This document shows positions 31,301-42,100 of a stretch of 64,000 bases of DNA, piece by piece; the first letter of the stretch is position 1; each line of letters starts with the position of its first letter. Source of the DNA: a virus. The notes under the pieces are model-generated. The model worked only from the letters and a program-made list of their open reading frames with translations, had not been told where the DNA came from and did not search any database. The position numbers and the translations under genes were made by a program. The stretch is taken from the IMG/VR virus record IMGVR_UViG_3300025707_000006, positions 43,481-107,480 of that record; one strand, 5' to 3'.

Positions 31301-31634
31301 GTCAAATGCTAGGGTGTTTTTAAATCGAAAAGAAATCGAAACGCTCAAGGTCGGACAAAGAGAAACAGCCTCAAACTGGATCGGTGAGAAAGGGAGCATC
31401 GTAGGTTTAGAGAAAGCCTCTGTTAACTCTAACGGAGTTCTCACAGAGATACCAAACTCCACTCGAAAACTTATGATCTCATTACCTTTGGGGGAAACTC
31501 CTTTAGGGTATGAGATTGAGGTCAACTACACTTGTGGTAATGGGACTGGAGTAGTAGGTGAGATCAGATTAAATAACTTTAGCTACTTTCAAGTGGGAGA
31601 TCTCAGCTTCACTTATGAAGAGGAGAGAAGATAA
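28359..31634 (+). CDS. Baseplate J-like (gp6/gp47-like) protein
   Basis: The product has 1091 residues. A long N-terminal extension includes an Ig-like part (about 20-110) and a fibronectin type III-like domain (PQPPLNIKSERADDNVVLSWLHSDSEIISYNVYAS, about 114-150 onward). The core (GSAIRDLFIDPVVSEI ... GLSGNVTSGQITTGAPLGLSVINN ... STRETNQEMMTRAMTYISSVDVGTRAGYERVA) has the baseplate-J/gp47 pattern of contractile-tail wedges. The usual family members are 350-700 residues, so this is enlarged by extra domains. It lies between gp25-like and further baseplate genes, as expected. Confidence 0.8.
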   Translation: MSYSLKIVKPDGVSSTVSTSYSTDKEEVFIHGLVEGYDQITVSFLDEVFTSVGQEADITISNGTWVFPNPDTTQEGIDLNQGANSFFITATDGSNTTSLTLIVISSLDSNTAKPQPPLNIKSERADDNVVLSWLHSDSEIISYNVYASTVSGGGDGYRQINKIPIDPISYGFKSEKVTSVVDFSSDLKTIEEDPNVLTIKALQNTTSSDIGTQEIAESISRLRVSTNVSAIELETKVSFKHNRSIPDQANTIDIGDFSSLNANTPLYYVITAVKVVDNQSVESTFSVEVGSAPIDLQIVNTILPNVTDAQITESMISAIYDADSTASVHAGSAIRDLFIDPVVSEISRMRVLLDFCYKATNFVSLNDIDDPTGLGESIFVSNSSYKQLLKEAYFLDTDTQVQNLIDICFDRLASNLGIVRLSGQVARGEATFFSRSLPTFDLIVPIGQILSSGGVRFRTLQGGTITVSEAPSFYNPITRGYEITLPIQADTAGLSGNVTSGQITTGAPLGLSVINNSSTFGGSTRETNQEMMTRAMTYISSVDVGTRAGYERVARESAGVLGYEVIDADNPYMLRDNDQGGKVDIWIRGELLSRVTDVYAPSYRSRKDSRFIPIQSEGAYRFQASDATSENPLFQMIDRTNTFGLKNQTNGEFFDLTGATISEGKILRLNTDISQPTYRMTDIILGDYRTDVTNKVVLDRQPVRQVISVRKADGTDLTFTFYKTEDPLVQGQSSKSQDYIILDNDGLEKIISITAEQQTLNELYTETLSNRGVDITTIVVKDSNGNTFASPLTSATPDYVIEVNGDLTTIKRTTSSTITSSQTVLVDYEYLENITVTYQTNLVVSNLQLEVDEQKHMGADVLIKEVSPVRVNVKGLVYLEQGTSATSVDSIIKASLFNRITETTLGGSLYPSDFIREIDSVRGVSYVSVPLTELSLTEGDQILREKVNPTVPVEVTEFTSSSHKVWLMDVQLDHVPQQSGGSNARVFLNRKEIETLKVGQRETASNWIGEKGSIVGLEKASVNSNGVLTEIPNSTRKLMISLPLGETPLGYEIEVNYTCGNGTGVVGEIRLNNFSYFQVGDLSFTYEEERR

Positions 31635-34600
31635 TGGTATATGATTTCGACCCACGCACAAATAGAGAAAACTTAAACTCAAAGTCCTACCCTAGACGAC
31701 TCCTAGAGGACATAATTACCAACAAAATCGTAGACTCCATGTCCTTCGGGACTGCCTCAAACTACCTCACTCGTAGCTATGGCCCGAACCATAGGGTTAT
31801 CTACGAGGGTGTAGGCCGACTCCTTGCAGGATTATTAGTAGACACCTTAGATAACCTAGAAGATGTTGAATACTCCCAACTAAGAGCTGAGTTTATTGCT
31901 ACTCGCCTCATGTACCTTGTGTTCCCCGATGAGGACTCTGTACCTGTCGGGGATACACATGAAGAGACTATCTCTTTTCTCCTACAAACCTATGAAGCTC
32001 TATTAAAAGGGGCGACTAAAAAATCTGTCGATGAAGTGTTGAATGACATCGCTGAAGGAAATGCCGTTGTACTTAGCAACATCGAGGGATATATCGCTAA
32101 CATCAAGTCCTCTATCCTCGCTACAACAGAATACAACACAGATGGGGTGTTTTCCAAACACAGACACTTTGCCTTCACTGATGAATCTGGACTAGGTTCT
32201 ACCAACAAGCCGATTGAATATAAATGGGGAGATGAACTTCATACACACGACATTATTGACGGAGTTATTCAGCCACACATAGATGCTGACGGAAACTCTC
32301 ACTCCCATGAGGTTTATCTTGGGATACCAGAAAACATCATAAGATTACAAACGAACTTACGCAAGGTTTTAAGGGTAACCAAACCCGCACATATTAAAAC
32401 AGGTGAGGTTTCCTCAGTCATTGATGAGGACATACCTATTCTCTCTAAAGGGAAAGGAGATGTGTTTAGCCCTATTCTCGGAATCGACCCTGCTCAAACA
32501 GATGCTCTGATAATCGAGGGCAACAAGATTGACGCAACACTACCATATTACAACCAAAACGCACAGTATGGGCTTGTTGGAGTCTCGCTAGGGTCTTTCT
32601 TCCAAGAAGAGATGAGGAAGGCTAGGGAGGGTGTTTACGAAGAATATTTCTACGGGTATGCGTCTGGTAATACCATTCGTGTATGGAGGACTAATGTCCA
32701 AGTAGCAGACAACCTCGTCCTCAGTGATGATGACTCCAACACAGCAGATCAAAAGTTTAGGGTCATAGAGGTCGAAAGTGGTATTAAACCAGTAGATGGC
32801 ATCTATCAGAAAATGACTGGTAGTGATGGAGTAGAATACACAACTAAAACAATACGGGATTTGAATCGTGGTGCGAGTTCTTCACTGAAACCCATAAATG
32901 TCGCTGATGTAGAGATCATTAATGGGAGTATGTACCCAATAGAGGAAAACGGTATAAGAGAGGGTCGGGCAGGTGATACACAATCCTTAAATGATGGTGA
33001 GCCTATCTTCCTAAAAGATAAAGTGTACTTCTGTGAGTTAAAATCTGACTTGGGTCAATACCTTTTGAGTTTTGATTCTGTTCGTGAACCTATGATGTCT
33101 GGTCATAGGGTAGGTCTTGTAGCGACTGTCATCACTGTAGATTCTAGGATACAACAAGAAGGGTTGATCAAGTTCAAAAACAACTCATCTCCTTGGAATG
33201 TTAGAGATGAATTAAAGTACGAGACAGTTACCTTCACTAACACTTTTGATGTGGCTAGATGGGGTGTAAACTACAACTACGCTATAAACCTACCCAACTT
33301 TATCGTGAAAGATATGCTCAAATCTATAGGCACACTGCCTGTGTCTATGAATGACATCACCATAAAAATAGACAAAGGAGCAGGGTTCGTAGATCCCGAT
33401 TACTCTTATTCTAACCTATTCTTAGAATCTATCAACTGGTATACATACTCAGATAAAGATGGGATCATGCGTATAAGTGATCGGACTTATACCACTGTGG
33501 GGGCTAATAACTATAATAACCCACTTATAAGTTCGGGACATAAAGTTTCAATCACATATCCCAAATCCAAATCGGAAATCAGACGCTTCAGAGAACTTAA
33601 TAGTCTTGAGATGACCCTCAATGCCACAAGACCAGCTCGTAAAGTCTCCGACTCTGGTAGAGGGTTATTAGGTCAAAACAGAGTCATTGGGACAACATCA
33701 CCAATCTCTTATGTACTTAATGAACCACAACCTGTCACCCCTTTCACACAAGAACAAAAGACTGCTACCTACTCTGCGGGTAGTTCCGACCTGCTCAATA
33801 CAAAAAATCAAAATCTATATGCAAACACAATCACAGACCCTTTAGTCTTTAATAGCACATACACCCTCAATAACTTCTCACTCAATCAAACAGCAACTCA
33901 AGATCAAGTCTTTAAGCCGTCTACGAAAACCATCACTACATCAAACCCTAAGATTTCTTTTTATCTCCTGGGATTTAGACCCTCGTACATCACCTCCGTG
34001 GTCGATAGTAGTGCTGTGTCTTATGCCTATACACTCAATCAAGATCATGTCTTAGTCAGTGGATTAACAAGTGAAAAAACACTGACCATTACTGGTATCT
34101 CTTCTAACCCATTCTCCTCTGATCTTGATTGGTACAAAGGAGAAAAGTTAGCAGAAGGTCAAGCGTTCTACAAACACACCTCCACTAATGAATTAGATGT
34201 CTTCTCGGAGTCTACTCCTGAAGAATACATGACGAACCCTCTAGGTCTTGCATACGACAAAAACGGTGTTGTATCCGATCAAATACGCTCTGTATACTCT
34301 ATGGAAGACACTAAAACATCGGGTATAGAGGGTGAACTAGACTTTTATGAGGACAAGGTTACAGGGTATGAGTTTAAGCAAGATGAAGACGGAAGGGATG
34401 GGTTTGCTAGTGAATATAATACGCAATGCACACAAGATGAAGTTCTTTACCCAGATCCGACTCTATATGTGTTAGGCCCAATATCCACATTAACAGGGGG
34501 TGTGCCTGTAAACACGATCCCCACATATCTCTTCTTTGGGTACTTTATGCTTATTGACCAAGATAGCAACAATGATATTGTATACTACCTCTCCATATAT

Positions 34601-35212
34601 CGAATAGATGCTAATGGGGATAAGCAATATCAAACACTAACACCAATACAAGATTCAAATGGAGATGACGCTTTACAGGTGTCGGGAACACTACCAGAAT
34701 CTAATGGCTCTCCACTTGCATATAGATTCTTAGGGAATAATGGGTTTGGAAGTCTTGAATACAACCAAATGAGTTCTACTGCTTACGCTAATATCTCATT
34801 TAATCACATACCTAATGAGACCTATTATATGGAAGTCTTCTTTGAACGATCACCAGCAGGAGGGGCTTCTTTTCTTGGTTTTACAGCCAGAGGTTCAAAC
34901 TCAGATGTAAACCTCTCTGATACTTGGTTTAACTTAAATCAAGACGCAAATCAGAATGAAGTTGAGTTCTTAGGTCAAGGTGGCACAGATGTTTCGGAAA
35001 CATACGAAGTCACATTCACTAATAATCCTGGTGGGGGTGAGATAGATACGATCAGTAATATCGCTGACCCAGACGCAGGGGCAACAAAAGACACCGAAAA
35101 TGTAGGGGTGACTCACACCACCACTACTACTACTTATTCCGCTACGGACTACTATCCTATCAGACCCTTAGAATATGACTACGGGTATAAAAGACTATTC
35201 ACTGAGAGTTAA
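31634..35212 (+). CDS. Large baseplate or tail protein with His-rich cluster
   Basis: The product has 1192 residues. The N-terminal part (RRLLEDIITNKIVDSM ... VIYEGVGRLLAGLLVDTLDNLEDVEYSQLRAEFIATRLMYLVFP) is helical and probably docks to the baseplate-J protein. A cluster of HxH motifs (KHRHFAF, LHTHDII, NSHSHEVY; about 176-240) could bind metal. The remainder is beta-rich and Asn/Thr/Ser-rich like fibre proteins. Its first base is the last base of the preceding gene's stop. Function inferred from context. Confidence 0.65.
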   Translation: MVYDFDPRTNRENLNSKSYPRRLLEDIITNKIVDSMSFGTASNYLTRSYGPNHRVIYEGVGRLLAGLLVDTLDNLEDVEYSQLRAEFIATRLMYLVFPDEDSVPVGDTHEETISFLLQTYEALLKGATKKSVDEVLNDIAEGNAVVLSNIEGYIANIKSSILATTEYNTDGVFSKHRHFAFTDESGLGSTNKPIEYKWGDELHTHDIIDGVIQPHIDADGNSHSHEVYLGIPENIIRLQTNLRKVLRVTKPAHIKTGEVSSVIDEDIPILSKGKGDVFSPILGIDPAQTDALIIEGNKIDATLPYYNQNAQYGLVGVSLGSFFQEEMRKAREGVYEEYFYGYASGNTIRVWRTNVQVADNLVLSDDDSNTADQKFRVIEVESGIKPVDGIYQKMTGSDGVEYTTKTIRDLNRGASSSLKPINVADVEIINGSMYPIEENGIREGRAGDTQSLNDGEPIFLKDKVYFCELKSDLGQYLLSFDSVREPMMSGHRVGLVATVITVDSRIQQEGLIKFKNNSSPWNVRDELKYETVTFTNTFDVARWGVNYNYAINLPNFIVKDMLKSIGTLPVSMNDITIKIDKGAGFVDPDYSYSNLFLESINWYTYSDKDGIMRISDRTYTTVGANNYNNPLISSGHKVSITYPKSKSEIRRFRELNSLEMTLNATRPARKVSDSGRGLLGQNRVIGTTSPISYVLNEPQPVTPFTQEQKTATYSAGSSDLLNTKNQNLYANTITDPLVFNSTYTLNNFSLNQTATQDQVFKPSTKTITTSNPKISFYLLGFRPSYITSVVDSSAVSYAYTLNQDHVLVSGLTSEKTLTITGISSNPFSSDLDWYKGEKLAEGQAFYKHTSTNELDVFSESTPEEYMTNPLGLAYDKNGVVSDQIRSVYSMEDTKTSGIEGELDFYEDKVTGYEFKQDEDGRDGFASEYNTQCTQDEVLYPDPTLYVLGPISTLTGGVPVNTIPTYLFFGYFMLIDQDSNNDIVYYLSIYRIDANGDKQYQTLTPIQDSNGDDALQVSGTLPESNGSPLAYRFLGNNGFGSLEYNQMSSTAYANISFNHIPNETYYMEVFFERSPAGGASFLGFTARGSNSDVNLSDTWFNLNQDANQNEVEFLGQGGTDVSETYEVTFTNNPGGGEIDTISNIADPDAGATKDTENVGVTHTTTTTTYSATDYYPIRPLEYDYGYKRLFTES

Positions 35213-35225
35213 TAACTCTTTTATA
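35210..35225 (+). promoter_or_regulatory. Motif B variant, putative late promoter
   Basis: TAATAACTCTTTTATA starts at the stop of the preceding gene, about 50 bases before the gene at 35278. Confidence 0.45.
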
Positions 35226-35277
35226 CATTGGTAATATGTAAACAAGACCCCCCACAATTTTTAGATTGGAGGACAAT

Positions 35278-35919
35278 ATGATACACACGAAAATCCCACC
35301 ACCAAAAACGACTGCTATTAACTTTGGATTAGGTTTCTCAGAAGGAATCGGAGTTAAAATCAAAGGGGATGTTTTTGGGGTTCTCCAACATAAAGACGGT
35401 CAAGAAGAAATCGTCTTAGATAAATCAAATATATACACACTAGATGGTGGGATTTTAGCCGCTATCTTGTTTTCCAAAAACTTAGGTGTGGGTAATTTTC
35501 GTGGCATTGATATGTTAGCTGTTGGAACAGGAGCATCGGGATCAACTGCGAGTCCCGACATCGCTGATTATAGGCAAAGAATTATCAACACACCCCTTTA
35601 TCGTAAAGAATTTTCAAGTGTTGTTTATCGAAACTCTAACGGTACTCTAGCTTCAGTTCCCACAAACATCGTAGACTTCACAACTACATTTGATGCTTCG
35701 GATGCTGTTGGTGCATTAACTGAGATGGGGTTGGTGTGTACTACTGACGGTATAGGAAATGCCCCACAAGACTTCGATCAGTTAGCGGATGCTTTTCCTG
35801 TTCGCACATTGACTACAGACATCACCACAAAAGACATCTTAGTAAATTACCTCACTTTTCCAGTAATCAATAAACCCGCAGGGTCTATATTAGCGATTAC
35901 TTGGCGTTTAACATTCTAA
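35278..35919 (+). CDS. Probable small tail/baseplate protein
   Basis: The product has 213 residues from the ATG at 35278 (TTGGAGGACAAT upstream). The middle (YTLDGGILAAILFSKNLG...GIDMLAVGTGASGSTASPDIADYRQRIINTPLYRKEF) and the end (VNYLTFPVINKPAGSILAITWRLTF) look like the beta-sandwich of small tail-associated proteins, with the GTGASG segment typical of them. No family identified. It is flanked by large tail genes on the same strand. Confidence 0.6.
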   Translation: MIHTKIPPPKTTAINFGLGFSEGIGVKIKGDVFGVLQHKDGQEEIVLDKSNIYTLDGGILAAILFSKNLGVGNFRGIDMLAVGTGASGSTASPDIADYRQRIINTPLYRKEFSSVVYRNSNGTLASVPTNIVDFTTTFDASDAVGALTEMGLVCTTDGIGNAPQDFDQLADAFPVRTLTTDITTKDILVNYLTFPVINKPAGSILAITWRLTF

Positions 35920-35934
35920 GAGAGGGTTTAAGTA

Positions 35935-38900
35935 ATGTCACAAAAGTATTTACCCTCTACAAGTAGAGATTTAGACCCCACAAATTATGCGTGGGACTCC
36001 ATTGTATATCAAGCTGGGAGACCCATGCTTGATAGTGAACTTAACCTCACCCAAGATATCCTCAATAAGAAAAACACCCTCCCAAGTGGAATGATTTCTT
36101 ATCAAGGTGAAGATGACTCTGTGGGTTCATTCGCATATGAAAAACCGTATGTTGAGGGTGTTCTAAACGGCAACTTCACTGCTAACACCTTCATCATTAA
36201 TCCGTTCAAAGCAATGGTAAATGGAATAGTGATTGATGTACGAAACACAAATGCTACCGATGGTACGAATAAAATCACCCTACCAGCACCAGATGCAGGG
36301 TCTGGGCCAGGTGATCGTGGGGATTTTGTTTTCCTTGAAGTATGGCGAAAAGATGTGACTCCTGCCATGCAGTCAAAGTCTAGGATTAAGTTACTTTCCC
36401 CCCAAGCTAATGACACATTCACCTTTAAAAAGGGTGGTGGAGCAAATGATGTAGTCCTCACTGTGGACACTACTTTTGCAATAGGGGCTTCTCTAGCTCA
36501 CACAGCTCGCAATATGGCTTCATACATAAATGATCATGGTGGGGCAGGGTTAGGACTCACTGTTGATGGTGTTACCACATTTGCCGAAACTAGAGGTACA
36601 GAGTTTGTATTCCTAAACCATAATGGTGGAGCTAGTGGGAACTATACTGGTGGAGCTAGCTTTACCTTAGCCTCTTCAGATGTTACAGGGATTGAAATCC
36701 AAATACAACCTTCTGGTGGTTCTGATGGTGACGGAAAGCCTTCTGCTACTACAGTTTATTATGCAGGGAATGTACTATCTGATATTTCAACGCACCTACC
36801 TGATGATATACAAGACCCAAATGTAAATGTATCTTCTACTCGAAGGATACAAGTTCAGTATCGTATCAGGACTCAACAAAATCTTAATCTTTCACATCAG
36901 ATTTTCGGGTTTGAAAATGGAATCCTCTACGCACAAGGGTCACAAGGTGCTCCTGTAAACACAAAATCTTTTAGTAAACATTCTACTGACACAGGTTTAT
37001 GGTATGCTGGAGATGGTTCAGAAGCCGATGCCACTGCATTAGGTACTGTTGATGGGTATGTTTACGCTATCCCTCTCTGTTATGTCTTTAGGAGACAATC
37101 TCCAGGTGGTGGAAACGCAGGATTCAATGCGAGTGGTTCATTCAACACAGGTGCATTACATGATCATGACGGAAACACCTTAGCGAGTAATGACTATGTG
37201 GATAATGTAGCAATTAAAGAATCTGATCGACCCGATGGGTTATTTGCAGATGAAGTCGCTCAAAGTGATGTACTTGATCTTAGACGCAGAGTTTACCCTA
37301 GAGGAATAGACTTCTCGGCAGAGCTTGAGTATCAATATCATACTCTACTCGATAATGAGAATCGGACATGGTTTGCTAAAGCACACTCTCTACAAAAAAC
37401 AGGGAATACTTCGGGAGGTGCAAGTTCTACCCCTCTAGTTTGTGATGTCTATGGTGGAGTTGCAAATTTAGAAGGTGAACATAGAAGAACCTTTGACCAT
37501 ATTGCTCGTAGGTGGTCAGACACACCTACAACTGAACGCATATATATCGTAGCCAAGCCCTTTACCACATTAACTCAACCCTCAACAGGTGTCACTGTAA
37601 CAAGAGGAAACAATACGACTACGGGGGACTATTGGTACGCAGGAGATAAAATCACAATAGACTTAACAAATCTTAAAGTCTCAAGTCACCTTCTTTGGGC
37701 GACCAATGGAAATCAGACCTTTGATCAAGAGGCTGACGATTTTGCACCAAAACTCTTAGATATAGGGTTCTGTTGGCATAACGATGGTCATTACACTAAC
37801 GCTATCGAACAACAAGTCAAGATATCAAGTGTTGATGGGTTAGGTTCTAATACAATCAACATCACCCTAGAGGAAAACCCTAACATCACAGCTAATGGGG
37901 GTATGTCGGCAGGGGCTGATTACGACCTTGTTGGGGATGATACCAATGGTGAGTCCACAGGGAGTAATAAAGAAATCTTCATCGAGTTAATCTTTGACTA
38001 TGCGTCTTTTGATCGAGGGTTGAGCGGGGTTGCTATTGATGTCCCTACACCAGATCCTTCGGGTTACCCAACAGGATCGGCTGTCCTCATTGAATCCGAT
38101 CCTGCATTTGCGTATGACCTTTACCCAGGTCAAGGGAATGGTAATGCACCCCCTATAAGTAATGTCATACCAAAGACAAAACAAGTGTCTCTTGAATATG
38201 TGTACGAACAACAATCTATAGATATCGTGTCTAATACCAAGCTCAGTGCTTATCTACCTTGGAGACTTTATTATAGATCAGGATTAGCTCCTGGGATAAC
38301 AGACAGTAGTGGTGTAGGTGCGACTATCTGTACTCTTGATAATGCAACCACAAAGTATCAACACGCTGAATCAAAGATAGGCTGGACTAACTCAGTGAAT
38401 GGTTGGGCTACAGGACAAAGGAAACTAACGATCTCAGCTTTCCCAATAGAACCTTACCCTGCGGATACAGTCACAGATAGTACTCTGTTAGTTTACTATA
38501 ACCGATCTGCACCTATGACTGCGGGTTCAGATTTCGCTATTCCAAATACCGTAGCAGTATCAAATATTGGTGTTGTACCCGATGAGTTGAACCTTCAACC
38601 TTTAGCCATAGGTAAAGAAGTTAGTGTCTTTCTCAAAACAAACGACCACTACCCATTCTTTAACCCCACAGATCAGTTAGGTACTCATCCTAACGCTTCT
38701 AATTATGCTGAGTATGAAACTCTCAGTAATCCTGATGTTTTCCTTGATGACTTAAAGATCAACACAGGGTCAGTTGTCCTACCCTCATTCGTACCTTTTG
38801 TATCCTCTGTGAACATCACTCTTGGAGATACAGGTCCAGGCCAACCTCCAGTTAAAGATGATTATAGTCGAGTGGTATACCCCACTATGGAGGACTCAAG

Positions 38901-39153
38901 TTATTTCCCATCAGCTTTCGCTAAGAATATGAGTGGATACCATAGTGCTTATAAAACAGCTATCCCATGTCTTATGAAGATTGTTGATGATACCCATACG
39001 CTCTATCGTAAGGGTGAAGTCGTGTTAGTTGTCTTTGTTAAAACGAATACTTGGGGTCAAGGGGTTTCTGTAGACATGAGATCTACCCTCGCTGATAACT
39101 ATGTAGTCGCTTGTGTTTATCGCACAAAAAACCAGCTTTTGCTCGGAGAATAA
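35935..39153 (+). CDS. Large tail/fibre protein, paralogue 1
   Basis: The product has 1072 residues. The N-terminus (SRDLDPTNYAWDSIVYQAGRPMLDSELNL) and later blocks (FVFLEVW, RIQVQYRIR, YAIPLCYVFRR, DLRRRVYP) recur in the gene at 46020-51338, so the first 450 residues are a shared module that probably docks these proteins to the baseplate. The C-terminal part is beta-rich and Gly/Asn/Ser-rich. AGAGAGGG precedes the ATG. Assignment as a tail or fibre protein rests on size, composition and place. Confidence 0.65.
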   Translation: MSQKYLPSTSRDLDPTNYAWDSIVYQAGRPMLDSELNLTQDILNKKNTLPSGMISYQGEDDSVGSFAYEKPYVEGVLNGNFTANTFIINPFKAMVNGIVIDVRNTNATDGTNKITLPAPDAGSGPGDRGDFVFLEVWRKDVTPAMQSKSRIKLLSPQANDTFTFKKGGGANDVVLTVDTTFAIGASLAHTARNMASYINDHGGAGLGLTVDGVTTFAETRGTEFVFLNHNGGASGNYTGGASFTLASSDVTGIEIQIQPSGGSDGDGKPSATTVYYAGNVLSDISTHLPDDIQDPNVNVSSTRRIQVQYRIRTQQNLNLSHQIFGFENGILYAQGSQGAPVNTKSFSKHSTDTGLWYAGDGSEADATALGTVDGYVYAIPLCYVFRRQSPGGGNAGFNASGSFNTGALHDHDGNTLASNDYVDNVAIKESDRPDGLFADEVAQSDVLDLRRRVYPRGIDFSAELEYQYHTLLDNENRTWFAKAHSLQKTGNTSGGASSTPLVCDVYGGVANLEGEHRRTFDHIARRWSDTPTTERIYIVAKPFTTLTQPSTGVTVTRGNNTTTGDYWYAGDKITIDLTNLKVSSHLLWATNGNQTFDQEADDFAPKLLDIGFCWHNDGHYTNAIEQQVKISSVDGLGSNTINITLEENPNITANGGMSAGADYDLVGDDTNGESTGSNKEIFIELIFDYASFDRGLSGVAIDVPTPDPSGYPTGSAVLIESDPAFAYDLYPGQGNGNAPPISNVIPKTKQVSLEYVYEQQSIDIVSNTKLSAYLPWRLYYRSGLAPGITDSSGVGATICTLDNATTKYQHAESKIGWTNSVNGWATGQRKLTISAFPIEPYPADTVTDSTLLVYYNRSAPMTAGSDFAIPNTVAVSNIGVVPDELNLQPLAIGKEVSVFLKTNDHYPFFNPTDQLGTHPNASNYAEYETLSNPDVFLDDLKINTGSVVLPSFVPFVSSVNITLGDTGPGQPPVKDDYSRVVYPTMEDSSYFPSAFAKNMSGYHSAYKTAIPCLMKIVDDTHTLYRKGEVVLVVFVKTNTWGQGVSVDMRSTLADNYVVACVYRTKNQLLLGE

Positions 39154-39154
39154 A

Positions 39155-42100
39155 ATGCCAAAGAAATCCATAGAGAAAAATAGAGTCGTTATCTCATCAG
39201 GTCAAGGTACTGATGGGTCTAGTAATGACATCACCATCATTAGTGGCTTAGATGTAAGCGTTACTGCTTCAGATGTGATCTCATCAAATGATTTAGGTGG
39301 GTATCTTGGCAATAATGTACAAATAAATCTTGATGACTTGACCTCTGATGCACGAGAGGGGCAACCCCCAAAGATTGGATATGAAGCGATCACATTTAGT
39401 AATGGTGAGACAACCACCACACATGAGGGTCGCCCCGATTGGGGACAAGCAAAAATTGTAGACACTCCACCTTGGACTGCGAAGCAACCAAGAAAAAAAT
39501 GGACTGCTCAATATGAGATGCCACATTATGGTGTAGGCAAGAAAACAGACGAAGCAAACACCCCTAGTGACAACCTGTTCCCTAAGTATGTTAATGATAG
39601 CGGAGCATATGACACAATCAATCTAAACTACAGAGATAATAGTGATAATAGTTACTATGGACTAGCTCTTTATAATGATTTCCCCTTTCTTGTGGATGCT
39701 CCTCAGTTCACACAAAGCAACTACCCACACATTGCACAATCAGTTCCAAGATCTGCCTTCCAAACTAATCTCCAAGACAATTTAAGATTCCCATTTTTAT
39801 ATCAAAAACCGTTCATCGCAGAAGAGAACAACAGAGATTTTTTCAATACCTCTGACTATAAGTTAGGGTTTAATGCTGGTGAAGGAACTTCATCTTTAGG
39901 TGTTAAAAACGGTCAAGCCTCAATAAGTCTCTCTTCGCCTTTTAGCACTGAACTATTTGACCCTAGAAAATCTCATGAAGCATTAGATGCCACAGATGCA
40001 AATAGCCCACCCTTTGATGTAGGGTTAATTGTTTCTGGTCTTTTATTCCCTGCCGATAGAGGTGTTCTTGCACTCATCAGATTTCCTTCTGATGATAACA
40101 ATGTGGCACAGGGGTTCAACAATCCTGCTACCACTGTGGACATCATTGAAAATAGAGTTTTAGCGGCCATAAATCTCGGTGTTGGTGCAGGAGTCAACGA
40201 TGGTGCTTCGGGTGGAGTCATCTTCAATAACTCTGATAACAATACCTTCCCTTCAAGAGTTACAGGACAATACGATCTGTATGAGCTACACACAGGGAAC
40301 TATGTACCGAACTCTACTAGAATTGGGGCTAATGGGGATTTAACTGCTGACCCAAGCATAGGGAAAGTAAGACTGCTTACTAATATAGATGCGTTTTACC
40401 CTTCAAGTGGGTCTTCTGTTAGACCTGGTGGTATTCCCGTTCTGTTTTCTCCTTATGAGAAACATAACACAAGTATATCTGCGGATACCATTTCATTTAA
40501 CTCATTCTACTCCGAAAGTGACCCCATAAGTGATCTAAAAGCTTATGCTATAGATGACGCGGGTGTTTATTATGACTGCACAATCAACACCCAAGGGAGT
40601 CAAATAGAGGTTAATAACCCAGCAGGAATCACAGACCCTACAACATTTTATGCTCATGTCTTAAAGCAAAATCGTAGCTTCTTATCTTACAGACTCCCCG
40701 CCTTAAAAGATTACTCGTCAGAAGGAATCACTACTCCATTTGCTGAACGAGATCGCTTCTTCGTTAAAAACACACCTAATGAAGATGAGTTTAAAGCAGA
40801 TTACAAATCTATCTTTGACACAGCAGGTGGATACATCACATTCGGTGAAGAAGATAACTATTCATATCAAGTTGCACGATACAGGCAAGTGGTAAGGTTA
40901 GTGCAAGATTATATTAAAACTCTTTCTCAAGGGGAATCCACCACAGACGATGAACCCGAATATAACTTTGGATCATTTGCTCTGATACACTTTAAAACTG
41001 AAAAAGCATTTGAATCTCTTGTTCGTGATGGTATCGCACCTAGTGATGATGAAGTGTACAGTAGAAACCTACTCGATTATTCCAACCTCAATAATAACTT
41101 AGGGTCTTCCTTAAGCACTGTTGGTGGTGATGGGTTAGAAGATGGAGTGGACTCTTTCACACCAAGTCCTTCAATGTCTATCTTTAGACCTAATGTTAAC
41201 TTTGAAAAAAGACTTGATGGATACCCTCAAGACTTAGTGATCAAAACAAAAGCACAGGCATGGGGTTTATACCCCAGCGTTCAAGCAAATGAGTTGAGGG
41301 CAAACGATACTTACTTCATGTGGACATCGGGTGTTATTTATGTCAATCCAACCACTTGGAGAGCCTATAAAGGACACCCTAGTGATAAAGGTGGTGCGTC
41401 TGCTACTCATTCTACTGACACACAACACTCAAGACTACAGACTATCATTGAAATCACGCAGAAGTCTGTACAAGGAGATGACCACATTTCGGAGTTTGAT
41501 CAAGTTAAACCAACAATCTCTAAACCATTCCACACAGTTAGACCCACAGCTCAAATACTAACAAGTGAGCTATCCGCTTCGGATAACCTTTTTGCGGGTA
41601 AATATGAAAGGTTATCTAATAACGCTCTAACTGAATATGAGACAATACCAAAACATCAACAAGTTTGGGTTACAACTAGTGGTCTCGGTGGAAACCTTGC
41701 AGGTAACATCACAGTCATACCTAAAGGTGATGCAGGTGAGGCTCTCGATGATCTTTCTTTATACAACCCTAAAGATGGTCTTTGTTCTTTCACAACCGTT
41801 GGATTAAGACCTTCGGTGATGATTAATAAACCTCACAGGCAGTTTAATAACTTAGGTGTTGAGTACATTAAAGATAACATCAACGATAACAGCAGTTCCA
41901 CCATCAAGAAACTTCTCTATCACTCTGCAAGAAAGATCTCATTACTAGAACTATATGGTGAGAAGTTAAGCCCTAATGGAAAACTCATAAAAGATGAGTC
42001 CTCCATCTCAAGCATTAACAATATTTATACAGGGATTGACCTTACTAAAAATCGTGTCGGTGAAGACTATCGCTCAAATAATAACTTTGCCTATGGTTAT

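Noticed and set aside
39113-39154. Upstream extension of the 2005-residue protein (MFIAQKTSF...)
   Set aside because: The extension overlaps the end of the previous gene and lacks a site, whereas CGGAGAA stands before the ATG at 39155.
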